Translations under genes and position numbers: made by a program
Assembly (NCBI GenBank): GCA_020637445.1
Contig: JACJVZ010000001.1
Location: 1,240,001-1,304,000 of the forward strand
DNA from: Calditrichota bacterium
GTDB taxonomy: Bacteria > Electryoneota > RPQS01
DNA length: 64,000 nt
Direction: 5' to 3'
Notes under the pieces: model-generated
Database searches by the model: none
What the model saw: the letters and a program-made list of their open reading frames with translations, nothing else
Told to the model about the DNA's origin: nothing
Shown here: positions 9,005 to 18,600 of the stretch, in pieces
Numbering within the stretch: the stretch's first letter is position 1
How the letters are laid out: each line of letters opens with the position of its first letter

Positions 9005-11410
9005 CTATACCTTGGCGTTTGCGCGTGACTTCTTGTGGTTCGCGGATTTGAGAGTAATTTTTAACGCCTGCTCGAGTTCATGAACGAAGTGAAATTTCAA
9101 GCGGGACTTGATGTTTTCAGGAACGTAAAAAAGGTCCTTTTCATTCGCCTTCGGCATGACGATCGTCGTGATACCGCGACGGGCGGCGGCGACGATTTTT
9201 TCGCGAATACCACCGACTGGAAGAACTTGGCCGGTTAGGGTAATTTCACCGGTCATACAAAGATCATTGCGCACGGGCTTACCGGAAAGTAATGACGCCA
9301 AAGACGACGTCAGTGCGATACCGGCACTGGGCCCTTCCTTCGGTTGTGCGCCTTCGGGAACGTGCAGATGAATGTCTTTCTTAGTAAATACGTCCGAGTC
9401 AATATTCAAGCGGTCGGCATGGGCACGCAAGAAAGAGAGCGCGATTTGTGAAGACTCTTTCATAACGTCGCCGAGTTGTCCGGTCACTTGGAGCTTTCCC
9501 GTGCCGGGCATAGACGTCGACTCGATGACGAGAATTTCTCCGCCAACTGGAGTCCATGCCAAACCAAGTGCGACTCCGATCTGCGGTTCTTCCGGCAAAC
9601 CATCTTCAGCAAACGGAGCGGGGCCCAGATACTGTCCTACAGACTTTGACGTAATAGTGACGCGTTTGCGTTTGCCGTCGGCGACAGTGCGCGCAATTTT
9701 GCGGCAGATCGCGCCGATGCGTTGTTCCAGTTTGCGCACTCCGGCTTCGCGGGTATACCCGCGAATAATCGCACGCATTCCATCTTCGTTAATGCTCAAA
9801 TTGGAAGGCTTAAGACCTGATTCCTCGACTTGCCGCGGCAGCAGGTAGCGCAAACCGATTTGTATCTTTTCGTCCGTGATGTAACTTGGGATTTCAATGA
9901 TCTCCATCCGATCCCTCAAAGGGCCGGGAATTTGGCCGATGTCGTTGGCGGTCGTAATAAAGAACACGGACGAAAGGTCGAACTCGACGTCAAGATAGTG
10001 ATCGGAGAACGAGTTGTTTTGCGCCGGATCGAGTACTTCAAGCAATGCGGAAGCCGGGTCCCCGCGAAAATCCATACCGAGCTTGTCAATCTCGTCAAGC
10101 ATGATAACAGGGTTTTTGACGCCCACGCGCTTGATCGATTGAATAATTCTGCCGGGCATAGCCCCGACGTAGGTTCTGCGATGCCCGCGAATTTCCGCTT
10201 CGTCCCGAACACCGCCGAGACTCATGCGCACGAATTCTCGATTCATGGAACGCGCAATAGACCGCCCGAGCGAAGTCTTCCCTACTCCCGGAGGTCCGGC
10301 AAAACATAAGATCGGCCCTCGATTGTCTTTCTTCAGTTTGCGAACCGCCAGGAATTCAACGATACGTGTTTTGACTTCGGACAATCCGTAGTGGTCTTCA
10401 TCGAGTTCCTTTTCTGCCTGCGTCAGATTCAGTTCGTCGATCGAAGCCTTGCTCCACGGCAAACTGACCAACCATTCGACGTAGGTACGGGACACCGAGT
10501 ATTCGGCTGAAGAAATGGACATGACCCGCATGCGGTCGAGCTCTTTGCGAGCGGCCTCAGCGGCTTGTGCGGGCAATCCTGCTTCGCTAATCTTCTTCTC
10601 AAACTCCGCAACGTCGGTGCTGGTTTCAGATTCTTCGCCCAGTTCTCGCTTGATGGCCTTTAGCTGTTCGCGCAGGAAGTACTCTTTTTGGTTTGACTCA
10701 AGCTCTTTTTCGACTTTGCCGCGAATTTCCGAGCCGATGCGCAGCAGCTCAAGTTCCCTTGACAGATGAGTTGCCACGAGAGTCAGGCGTAATTCGAGCT
10801 CGTTTGTTTCGAGAAGTTGTTGTTTTTCCTCGATAGAGAGACTAAGATTCGACGCCACGATGTCGGCAAGTGCGCCGGGATCATTGATGTTATGCACGGC
10901 AATACGCACTTCATCAGGCAGCGAATTTTCTTCCGCATATTTGGAGAAATCGCTGATCACCGTGCGCGTCAGCCCTTCGATTTGAATCGTGCTGTCGCGT
11001 GGGATCGCCATCGGCAGAATCTTGACCTGCAAATAGGGATCGGTTTGGAGAATATCCAGACGTTTGACGCGAACCATGCCTTGGATTAGTACGCGAATCG
11101 ACTCGTCGGGCATGCGGAACATCTTCATGATATGAGCAGCCGTTCCGACAGAGTAGAACTGGTCCTCCGGTTTGTCACTGCGAGGAGCCTGTGCCCGCGA
11201 AAAGGCGGCGACGACACGATGACCGGCGAGCACGTCGTTAATCATCGCGATCATGGCAGGCGACGAGATGGCCAGCGGGACAATCGTGTTGGGAAAGATC
11301 AGCACGTCGTTTAAGAGCAGCGCAGGGCAAGTTTCGGGAATACGTATAGGTTCCGGGACACCGTTTGAAGACTGTGACGGCGGAGTATTGTTTTTTTCAG
11401 CGTTGCTCAT
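9005..11410 (-). CDS. lon: ATP-dependent Lon protease
   Basis: 801 residues from the ATG at 11410, which has GAGGAG six bases upstream and overlaps the hsp20 stop (ATGA). Layout: N-terminal LON substrate-binding domain (about 30-230), coiled coil, AAA+ module with Walker A GPPGVGKT (372-379), and a C-terminal S16 protease domain with Ser695 (EGPSAG) and Lys738 (GGIREK). The 43-residue separation equals that of the E. coli Ser/Lys dyad. Lon is a cytoplasmic quality-control protease for misfolded and regulatory proteins. Coupling to a small heat-shock protein in one transcript links holding and degradation of unfolded clients. Confidence 0.97.
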   Translation of the reverse strand: MSNAEKNNTPPSQSSNGVPEPIRIPETCPALLLNDVLIFPNTIVPLAISSPAMIAMINDVLAGHRVVAAFSRAQAPRSDKPEDQFYSVGTAAHIMKMFRMPDESIRVLIQGMVRVKRLDILQTDPYLQVKILPMAIPRDSTIQIEGLTRTVISDFSKYAEENSLPDEVRIAVHNINDPGALADIVASNLSLSIEEKQQLLETNELELRLTLVATHLSRELELLRIGSEIRGKVEKELESNQKEYFLREQLKAIKRELGEESETSTDVAEFEKKISEAGLPAQAAEAARKELDRMRVMSISSAEYSVSRTYVEWLVSLPWSKASIDELNLTQAEKELDEDHYGLSEVKTRIVEFLAVRKLKKDNRGPILCFAGPPGVGKTSLGRSIARSMNREFVRMSLGGVRDEAEIRGHRRTYVGAMPGRIIQSIKRVGVKNPVIMLDEIDKLGMDFRGDPASALLEVLDPAQNNSFSDHYLDVEFDLSSVFFITTANDIGQIPGPLRDRMEIIEIPSYITDEKIQIGLRYLLPRQVEESGLKPSNLSINEDGMRAIIRGYTREAGVRKLEQRIGAICRKIARTVADGKRKRVTITSKSVGQYLGPAPFAEDGLPEEPQIGVALGLAWTPVGGEILVIESTSMPGTGKLQVTGQLGDVMKESSQIALSFLRAHADRLNIDSDVFTKKDIHLHVPEGAQPKEGPSAGIALTSSLASLLSGKPVRNDLCMTGEITLTGQVLPVGGIREKIVAAARRGITTIVMPKANEKDLFYVPENIKSRLKFHFVHELEQALKITLKSANHKKSRANAKV

Positions 11411-11862
11411 GACCACTCCTCGGGAAATCGTGCAGACCTGACAGCAACCGCCCACTCGCGATTGATCCATGGAACAACAATTTTGAGAACTCCCAGTTCA
11501 AATTTGGCTTCCGCCTTTGGGATGTCGACGCCGTTAGGAAGCACAACTTCACGTTGGAAATGTCCCCGTGGAATTTCGACGTGAAAGAACTCGCGGCGAC
11601 CGGGCAACCCAATGTCCTTGCGCTGTCCGGAAATGCGGACGCGGTTCTGGATAAACTCGATTGTAGTTTCTTCTGGCGCGATATCCGGCAAATGAACTTC
11701 AAGGACGACGACACTTTCATTTCCATAGAGATCGATCGCCGGACTCCATTGTGTGTGTTCACTCCATGGAATTGGACGGTGGCCGCTTTCGATTCTCAGG
11801 TATTCGAATCGAAAGGACCCGCCGGACTTCTTTCCAGAGTACTGTAGGGTAGGCATGTTCAT
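11407..11862 (-). CDS. Hsp20/alpha-crystallin small heat-shock protein
   Basis: 151 residues with an alpha-crystallin domain (about 38-130): WSPAIDLYGNES opening strand, VxLxVxLPDI, the RVRISGQR region, and the GVLKIVVP strand carrying a G-V/I-L signature. sHSPs are ATP-independent holdases. It is the first gene of the lon operon. Its ATG (11862, or ATG at 11856) has no Shine-Dalgarno sequence at normal distance. The only strong one (GGGAGG, 15 nt upstream) is buried in a predicted leader hairpin, see 11879-11912. A sigma-70-type promoter lies at 11963-11991. No CIRCE element was found. Confidence 0.93.
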   Translation of the reverse strand: MNMPTLQYSGKKSGGSFRFEYLRIESGHRPIPWSEHTQWSPAIDLYGNESVVVLEVHLPDIAPEETTIEFIQNRVRISGQRKDIGLPGRREFFHVEIPRGHFQREVVLPNGVDIPKAEAKFELGVLKIVVPWINREWAVAVRSARFPEEWS

Positions 11863-11878
11863 TGTGGCGGATATTGTC

Positions 11879-11912
11879 CTCCCAACTCCTCGAGACCATT
11901 TGGAATCGGGAA
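11879..11912 (-). promoter_or_regulatory. Candidate RNA-thermometer hairpin in the hsp20-lon leader
   Basis: On the minus-strand transcript, UUCCCGAUUCC (11912-11902) pairs along its full 11 nt with GGAGUUGGGAG (11889-11879), using eight Watson-Crick and three G-U pairs around a 12-nt loop. The 3' arm contains the purine-rich ribosome-binding region (GGGAGG). sHSP genes in many bacteria use such hairpins (ROSE, fourU types) to block translation until heated. The 15-nt gap to the ATG is longer than usual. Regulation is inferred; only the pairing is seen. Confidence 0.45.
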
Positions 11913-11962
11913 TCTTGAAAGGCTGTTTATTTTGGTTTTACGGCAAAGAACCACCAATCTTC

Positions 11963-11991
11963 AATATATCCATTCCCAATCTAAAGGTCAA
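11963..11991 (-). promoter_or_regulatory. Promoter of the hsp20-lon-comFC-S8-coaE-S9 operon
   Basis: Minus strand: -35 TTGACC (11986-11991), 17-bp spacer, -10 TATATT (11963-11968). It predicts a leader of about 94 nt holding the hairpin at 11879-11912. It is divergent from the nuclease promoter at 12019-12047, with 27 bp between the two. Confidence 0.65.
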
Positions 11992-12018
11992 GGATATTAT
12001 TGATTTAGAGTTGCGTAC

Positions 12019-12047
12019 TTGCAATCGGGTGGTCTGTGTCGTAAATT
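12019..12047 (+). promoter_or_regulatory. Promoter of the secreted nuclease gene
   Basis: -35 TTGCAA (12019-12024), 17-bp spacer, -10 TAAATT (12042-12047). Transcription would begin about ten bases before the ATG at 12064, which is short. With the in-frame ATG at 12091 the leader would be about 37 nt. Confidence 0.5.
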
Positions 12048-12063
12048 ATGAGTTGGACTTTAT

Positions 12064-14661
12064 ATGAACCCGAACAAACCCGACCCCAAGATGAGACAGA
12101 CATTTCGATTGATTTTGTTCTTTGTTGTTTCCGCCTTTTTGTGGACCGGAGTCGTTTACGCGCAGACCTACGACACACTGCGCGTCATGACCTATAATCT
12201 CCTGAATTACCCGGGCACGACGTCCTCAAGTCGAAACCCCGAGTTTCAGAAAGTACTACATGCCACAGATCCGGACATCCTCATTGTCCAAGAGATGCAG
12301 TCGTCTTCCGGGGTTAGCGAATTCTTGAGTCAGGTATTGAACAACGGGCAGCCGGGGACGTACACAAACGCGCCGTTTTCCAACGGTCCGGACACGGACA
12401 ACGCATTGTTCTATAAGCCGTCAGTAGTGAGCTTCCTGTCGCAGACCGTACTTTCCACACAGCTCCGGGATATCAACGGTTACCTCCTTCGGCCGGCTGG
12501 GGTCTTTGCCGACAGCCTTGATATTCGCATCTATTCGGCTCACCTGAAGGCCAGCCAAGGGTTTGAGGCCGACCGCGAGGCCGAAGCTACTATAGTGCGC
12601 AACCACCTGAACGGGCTCGGACCGGGCTACTACATATTCGGCGGCGATTTCAATTTGTATACGAGTTCCGAAGGCGCATTTCAAGTTCTCACTGAAAGCC
12701 AGGCGGACAACGACGGCCGGCTCTACGACGTTTTGAATGAACCCGGATCGTGGCATAACTCGGCATCGTTTGCGGATATTCATACACAATCTCCACGAGT
12801 TACTGACCTTGGAGACGGCGGTTCCACCGGTGGGCTGGACGACCGGTTTGACTTCTTGTTGCCCACCTACCTATTCCAAGGACTTCCGGGGTGGCAAGTG
12901 ATTCCGAGCAGCTATACGGAGTACGGAAATGACGGGCTGCACTTTGGACAGGCAATCAACAGCGGCACTAATTTCGCCGTGCCGGACAGCATTGCAGACG
13001 CGCTGCATGCCGCGACAGACCACCTTCCCGTTTTTATGGAGATTGTAAGACAAGTGGCACCGTCACCGAGCGTCGCTGTACTTTCTCCGAATGGCGGTGA
13101 GAGTTTCGGACAAGGCGACACCATGTCGGTTACGTGGAACACGACCAGCTACAGCGGCACGGTATCGATTTCGCTATCGAGAAACGGTGCGGTCGGAACC
13201 TATGAAACTTTGGCAAGCGGCACGGCAAACGACGGACAATTCTCGTGGTTGGTCACAGGTGATCCCACGACTCAGGCCCGCATCAAAGTTGTGCTGGATA
13301 GCGCACCTACTTTTTCGGATATCTCTGACAATGATTTTACGGTTTTCGAGCGCGATATTTCAATTTTCACTCCGGTGGCAAATGATTCGCACTATGTTGG
13401 ATTCAACATGGATATTCAGTGGACAGCGCTCGGCGTCAGCGGAAATGTCCGGGTTGAGTTGAACCGGCTTCCGTCTTCTCCCGGCTGGGAAGTGCTCACG
13501 ACCTCGACTCCGAACACAGGATTTTTTGGTTGGACAGTGACCGGTCCCGTTACCGATTCCGCGCGCGTGAGAGTATTGAGTCTTAGCGCACCTTCGATCG
13601 GCGACACTTCCGCGATGTTCAAAATAAAAAGTCTGACGAGCAACCAGCCTCCCGAGATTCTGCACAATCCCATCTGTGACCCACTTCCGGGAAATGTGGC
13701 TTTCTTCTGCCAAGTGCTGGATGACGGAGCCTTTTTCGCTCCCTATCTCATTTGGACGACCAACGATTTTGCGACCAAGGACAGTCTGCAGCTTTCATCC
13801 GTAACCGCCGGCTATTCTGGGACCATACCGCTGAGCGAAGGGTTCATCCGATATTTCTTGAAAGACACGGATGCCGGCAATTTGACAGCGCGCACGGACA
13901 CTTTTGACGTGGTCGTTGCGGCACAGTGTCCCAGCGAAATCGCCTATGATGATGGATCGGTGGAAAGCTATCAATGGTCTGCCGATCAGGGAATGACTTG
14001 GGCTGTGTTGTTCACTCCTCCGATCACTCCGTTTGTGTTGTGCGAAACAGAATATGCCGTTTCGGTGCGCAAGCCTGACTCCGCACACGGCTTGATGAAC
14101 GTGTATGTATTGGACTCCAATGGTCCAAGCGGTCTGCCCGGTGACACGCTCGGCGCGTTCACATCGGGAACGGTTCCGAATTCGCTCAATGGAGCGGCGG
14201 GCAGCAGCCCGGGAACGGGCAGAACTGTTTTCCAGAAGAACGGGGAACCGGCCATTGCAGTTTTCGGTGACTTTTATGTCGGCGTGAGCCAGACTTCGAC
14301 GGCCTTTGGATTGGATGAGGACGGAGCTGCCACGGCCCGTTCATACCTCTGGGATGCCTGTGATATGCTGTGGGTTCCTGAAAACGGCGTGCATCCGAAT
14401 TCAAGGCCCGGACAACGAGTCATCAAAGTCAGAGGCTTTGGACTTATTCCGCCGCAGGTTGTGATTGCTCCGAGCGGAAACGATGCCGTACTTCACTGGT
14501 CTGATACGGGGGCTCCCTCTTACACGATCTACCGCTCGGCACTGGTAGACGGACCATTTGACACGTCCGTTGGAATAACTTCAGACACAACGTGGACGGA
14601 CAGCGGCGTTTTGACGTCACTTGGTGAGGCCTTTTACGTCGTGCGGGCCACGCTTCCCTGA
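12064..14661 (+). CDS. Secreted endonuclease/exonuclease/phosphatase-family protein with Ig-like modules
   Basis: 865 residues (838 would remain after a cut behind VYAQ). The start may also be the ATG at 12091; neither has a clear Shine-Dalgarno sequence. A signal peptide is followed by an EEP domain (about 38-330): MTYNLLNYP (Asn45), ILIVQEM (Glu77), GGDFNLY, and a terminal TDHLPVF His motif. These are the metal-binding and catalytic positions of DNase I-like phosphodiesterases. Two modules starting with SPNGGESFGQGD-type sequence (cell-surface Ig-like) and a C-terminal fibronectin-like domain follow. A role as extracellular nuclease for DNA or nucleotide scavenging is likely, though lipid phosphatases share the fold. 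No YPNPF-type sorting domain is present. Confidence 0.85.
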   Translation: MNPNKPDPKMRQTFRLILFFVVSAFLWTGVVYAQTYDTLRVMTYNLLNYPGTTSSSRNPEFQKVLHATDPDILIVQEMQSSSGVSEFLSQVLNNGQPGTYTNAPFSNGPDTDNALFYKPSVVSFLSQTVLSTQLRDINGYLLRPAGVFADSLDIRIYSAHLKASQGFEADREAEATIVRNHLNGLGPGYYIFGGDFNLYTSSEGAFQVLTESQADNDGRLYDVLNEPGSWHNSASFADIHTQSPRVTDLGDGGSTGGLDDRFDFLLPTYLFQGLPGWQVIPSSYTEYGNDGLHFGQAINSGTNFAVPDSIADALHAATDHLPVFMEIVRQVAPSPSVAVLSPNGGESFGQGDTMSVTWNTTSYSGTVSISLSRNGAVGTYETLASGTANDGQFSWLVTGDPTTQARIKVVLDSAPTFSDISDNDFTVFERDISIFTPVANDSHYVGFNMDIQWTALGVSGNVRVELNRLPSSPGWEVLTTSTPNTGFFGWTVTGPVTDSARVRVLSLSAPSIGDTSAMFKIKSLTSNQPPEILHNPICDPLPGNVAFFCQVLDDGAFFAPYLIWTTNDFATKDSLQLSSVTAGYSGTIPLSEGFIRYFLKDTDAGNLTARTDTFDVVVAAQCPSEIAYDDGSVESYQWSADQGMTWAVLFTPPITPFVLCETEYAVSVRKPDSAHGLMNVYVLDSNGPSGLPGDTLGAFTSGTVPNSLNGAAGSSPGTGRTVFQKNGEPAIAVFGDFYVGVSQTSTAFGLDEDGAATARSYLWDACDMLWVPENGVHPNSRPGQRVIKVRGFGLIPPQVVIAPSGNDAVLHWSDTGAPSYTIYRSALVDGPFDTSVGITSDTTWTDSGVLTSLGEAFYVVRATLP

Positions 14662-14739
14662 GAGACTTGAATTTGGCTTTGGGATTCCGTTAATTTGCTG
14701 AAGTTGCGATATTTGAGTCTATTCTAAAAGGAAACCGAG

Positions 14740-14898
14740 ATGCGGTTCGGCTGGGTAGAAATTCTGCTGATAATGGCCATCGTTTTGCTGCTTTTTGGCG
14801 GGAAACGAATTCCTGAGCTTATGCGCGGGCTTGGCCGGGGCGCCCGTGAATTCAAAGAGGGCCTGTCCGGGGAAGACGAGAAGAACGGTAAGTCCTAA
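14740..14898 (+). CDS. tatA: Sec-independent translocase subunit TatA
   Basis: 52 residues, a very small gene that is easy to miss. The N-terminal membrane helix begins FGWVEILLIMAIVLLLFG, followed by the hinge GGKRIPELMRGLGRG, an amphipathic helix and an acidic tail: the diagnostic TatA/E layout. TatA oligomers form the pore for folded twin-arginine substrates together with TatC, which is not in this window. AAAAGGA eight bases upstream of the ATG is a good Shine-Dalgarno sequence. It lies 78 bp after the nuclease gene. No terminator is visible between them, so it may be cotranscribed. Confidence 0.92.
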   Translation: MRFGWVEILLIMAIVLLLFGGKRIPELMRGLGRGAREFKEGLSGEDEKNGKS

Positions 14899-14921
14899 GG
14901 TGACTGCGGGGTCAACTGGGC

Positions 14922-14950
14922 TTGACTTAGAGTCGAAGGTTGGTTATATT
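14922..14950 (+). promoter_or_regulatory. Near-consensus promoter of the MerR-receiver regulator
   Basis: -35 TTGACT (14922-14927), 17-bp spacer, -10 TATATT (14945-14950). The direct repeat ACTATA-N3-ACTATA (14955-14969) sits on the expected transcription start and could be an autoregulatory site; that is inference. Confidence 0.7.
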
Positions 14951-14954
14951 ACTA

Positions 14955-14969
14955 ACTATAACTACTATA
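14955..14969 (+). repeat. ACTATA-N3-ACTATA direct repeat at the regulator promoter
   Basis: Two ACTATA units 9 bp apart immediately downstream of the -10, the second forming ACTATAGT, an 8-bp palindrome. The position fits an operator that blocks promoter clearance, but AT-rich sequence of this length can arise by chance. Confidence 0.35.
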
Positions 14970-14979
14970 GTGAGGTATT

Positions 14980-15549
14980 ATGACCGGACGTGACGGCAAG
15001 TTCTATTCTTCCAAGGATGTCTGTGAGAATCTCCAGATATCTAAGTCTACACTTTTCAAGTGGGAACGAGAGGGGCTGATCACCAAAGTGCGTCGGGACT
15101 GGCGTGGTTGGCGGCTCTATGATGAGCGCAATCTCGAAGAAATCCGACAAAACATCGAAAAACAGAAGGCATCAGAAACCAAGCCTCGGTCATCATATGT
15201 GCTGGTCGTTGACGACGACACGATGATCTTGCAAGTGATGTCTGACCTGTTGCAAGCCGCAGGCTATGAGGTTTTGACCGCCCCGACAGGTGAAGAGGCC
15301 GTCTCCCTTCATCTCGAGAAGCAACCGGCATTGACCTTCCTCGATGTTAAGCTCCGTGGCAAGAGCGGTATCGACGTTTTTCGCGAAATCAAGACGGTCG
15401 ACCCGGGAGCAATGATAGTCATTTTGACGGGTTACCCGAAGATTGAAGACACGGTTCAGGTAATCAAAGAAGGTGCGTACAATTATCTGACCAAGCCCAT
15501 CAAAAGCGAGGAGCTGTTAGAGATGGTCGCTGAAGTACTTGGTCCGTAG
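14980..15549 (+). CDS. MerR-type HTH / response-regulator receiver fusion
   Basis: 189 residues. Residues 7-60 form a MerR-like winged helix (FYSSKDVCENLQISKSTLFKWEREGL, then the wing with RRDWRGWRLY and DERNLEEI). After a short polar linker comes a complete receiver domain (73-189): acidic pair Asp78/Asp79, phospho-acceptor Asp122, switch Thr150 and Lys172. Classical response regulators have the receiver first and the HTH last; here the order is reversed and the HTH is MerR-type. No kinase gene is adjacent. GAGG precedes the ATG. It is monocistronic between its own promoter and a strong terminator. Targets are unknown; a two-component input acting on MerR-type promoter remodelling is the natural guess. 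Confidence 0.9.
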   Translation: MTGRDGKFYSSKDVCENLQISKSTLFKWEREGLITKVRRDWRGWRLYDERNLEEIRQNIEKQKASETKPRSSYVLVVDDDTMILQVMSDLLQAAGYEVLTAPTGEEAVSLHLEKQPALTFLDVKLRGKSGIDVFREIKTVDPGAMIVILTGYPKIEDTVQVIKEGAYNYLTKPIKSEELLEMVAEVLGP

Positions 15550-15585
15550 CTGAATGGTGGCTGAAAAGGTCAGAAAGAAGATTTG

Positions 15586-15618
15586 CGCCCCGCAGCCTAC
15601 AGGCACGGGGCGTTTTTT
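15586..15618 (+). terminator. Rho-independent terminator after the MerR-receiver gene
   Basis: Stem CGCCCCG (15586-15592) / CGGGGCG (15606-15612), followed by TTTTTT. The 75 bp from here to the next start codon hold no convincing promoter. Confidence 0.85.
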
Positions 15619-15693
15619 GCAAAATATTGGAAACTTGTGTGCTTGGGACGGAGTTCTCAGGTGTAGGGATTTTGCGCACAAGCGGAGATTTAC

Positions 15694-18600
15694 ATGTCAA
15701 GACTGTTCACATTCCTAATCATATTGACTGCCTTTGCCGTGTCCGGGTTTGCTCAGGGATTCGGCAAAAACAAAGTGCAGTATGTGGACTTCGATTGGAG
15801 GTACATCCAGTCGGAGCATTTTGACGTGTATTATTCCGCAGGACAAGAGCGGATCGCCGAGTTTACGGCGGAGACGGCCGAGCGCGCGCTGAGTTTGATT
15901 GAGGCTAGTTGGGACTACACGCTCGAGGGCCGCGTTAGGTTCATCATTTATGCGTCGCACAATCGCTTCCAACAGACAAACGTTTCACTGCAAATTCAAG
16001 ATGAAGCGCTGGGCGGATTCACGGAGTTCCTGAAGAACCGCGTTGTGCTGCCGTTCACAGGGAATTATGAGTCCTTTCGCCACGTGATTCACCATGAGCT
16101 GAGTCACGCCGTGAATCTGCGGATGTTTTATGGCACGGGATTTCAGAGTATTTTGATCGGCGTTGCCACGTCGGATATTCCATTGTGGTTTACCGAAGGA
16201 CTGGCCGAATACGAATCGCGCGGCGGATGGGACGTTGAAGCGGACATGTTCATGCGTGACGCGACGATTTCGGGCTACCTCCCCCCTATCGATTACCTTG
16301 GCGGGTATTTCGCGTACAAGGGTGGACAATCGGTTTTCTATTACATTGACCGACGCTACGGCAAAGAGAAAGTCGGCGAGCTCGTAAACAAAGTGAAGTC
16401 TTCTCGGGAAGTGCCTCGTTCTCTCAAGAGTGCTACGGGACTCAAGATGGAGGAATTTAACCGCGCGTGGCAGAATTGGCTTCGCAAGCTCTATTGGCCG
16501 GGAGTCGCGAACTACGAATCACCTGAAGATTTTGCGGAACGCGTGACCAACCACCGCGAATTGCGGAATTTTGTAAACAACGGCGGATCAATTTCGCCGG
16601 ACGGTTTGCGAATCGCCTACCTCTCCGACCAATCGGACTATTTCGATATTTGGATGAAGGATTTGGAAACGGGGCGTGCTCACAGGCTACTTCAGGGCGA
16701 ACGCAGCGGGGATTTCGAGCAGCTCAAGTGGCTTGACGCGCGCATCTCTTGGTCACCTGACGGAGAATCGATAACATTTGCGTCAAAAGCCGGAGCTTAT
16801 GACGCGATCAATATTTTGAATGTCAACAAACGCGACGTGGTCAAGCGCTTTCGCCCGAAACTTGAGGGTGTTTTCAATCCGGTGTTTTCCCCGGACGGCA
16901 GCAAGATCGCTTTTGTGGGTTTGAAGTCAGGCGAATCGGACCTCTACTATTACGAAATCGAGTCGGGCAAACTTGTTCAGGTTACGAATGACGTGTTCAG
17001 CGACGACGATCCGGCGTGGAGCGCTGACGGAAAGATGCTCTACTTCTCTTCAGATCGAAAGGATTCGCTGAGAGTGTCCGGATACGACCCGTCATTCAAC
17101 ATGTGGGAATTTGACTACCGGTCGATGAATATCTACCGCATTTCGATTGGCGACGATTCGTGCGAGCAGCTAACCACAGGTGAGTACACTGAAAAGCTGC
17201 CGACACTTTCACCGGACGGCAAGAACATGATTTTCGTTTCCGATGAAAGCGGGATATCCAATCTTTACCGCATGGATTTGGAAACCATGGAGACGGTCGC
17301 CATCACGAACGCATTGACGGGATGTTTTCAGCCGAGCTATTCCGCTCTGTCGAACAGGCTGGTGTTCACGTCGTTCTTTGAAGGCGGGTATGACTTGTAC
17401 TTGCTGAAAGCGCCGGATAAGATGGAAGCCAAGACTCCGGTGTTGACCGCATTCAGACAACACGGAACTCCCGAGGCCGTTGAACCCGAAGTCGGCGAGC
17501 AGGCGGAAACAAGCGCCACATCACTCGAGTTCAGGGAAGATACTCGCGAATATTCGCGTTACGTTTTTGCAGACGGCATTGGAGAGGTTTCCGAACACAA
17601 CGAACGCGCGATGGCCGACACGGTCAACACTCGCAAGCCGGGCGGCGGATTCTTCAGCAAGAAGTACCGGGTAAAATTCACGCCGGACTACGTGTATGCC
17701 ACGGCGGCCTACAGCTCGTTTTTCGGTGCGCAGGGTACGGGACAAATTCTGTTCAGCGACTTGATGGGCAACCAGCTAATTGTCTTGAACACGGATCTGT
17801 ACTACGATTTCAATAATCTTGACAATTCGAACTTCTCACTACAATACTACTACTTGCCGCACCGCATCAATTACGGCGCTGGACTCTACCGCTATGTTTA
17901 CTATTTGGACGCGGGCAACGTGCGCGACCAAACGATGCAGTTGCAGTTCGATCTTAGCTATCCGTTTTCCAAGTACACGCGCGCGGAACTGATCGTCGGC
18001 GGGTACGGTATCGACCGTGCGGACTGGCAGCCGGACCAGTACGGATACTATGACTACCGCAAGATTGCGCGGCGGAGAATTTTGCTTCCGGAACTCGGCT
18101 ACGTTCACGACACAGTCGTGTGGGGCAGCACCGGCCCGGTAAACGGAACTCGTTATCGCGTATCCACTTCATATAGTCCCAATCTGCAAAGCGACCGCAA
18201 GAACAACGAGATATGGAGTTCGGAGTTTTACACTGCGAAAGGTGACTTGCGGCAGTACTTCAGGCTTGGCCGCGACTATTCGTGGGCGTCGCGATTGACA
18301 GCGGGACTTAGCGGCGGACCGGAACCGCAGAGGTTTTTCATGGGCGGAGTATCAAACTGGATCAACCGCCGTTTTGAAAACAACGAGATTCCGACCGACG
18401 AGATCAATGATTTCTATTTCTCCTCGTTCGTGACACCGTTCCGTGGCGGCGACTATTTTGAGAAGCGCGGAACAGGCAACCGCTACTTTCTGACCAACCA
18501 AGAATTCCGTTTCCCGCTCGTACGCTATCTGCAAATGGGCTGGCCTCTGCCGCTGGCGCTGGCAGACGTGCGCGGCGCATTGTTCACAGACGTCGGTGCG

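Noticed and set aside
11863..12063. CIRCE (HrcA) element upstream of hsp20
   Set aside because: Searched by eye for TTAGCACTC-N9-GAGTGCTAA; nothing close was found.
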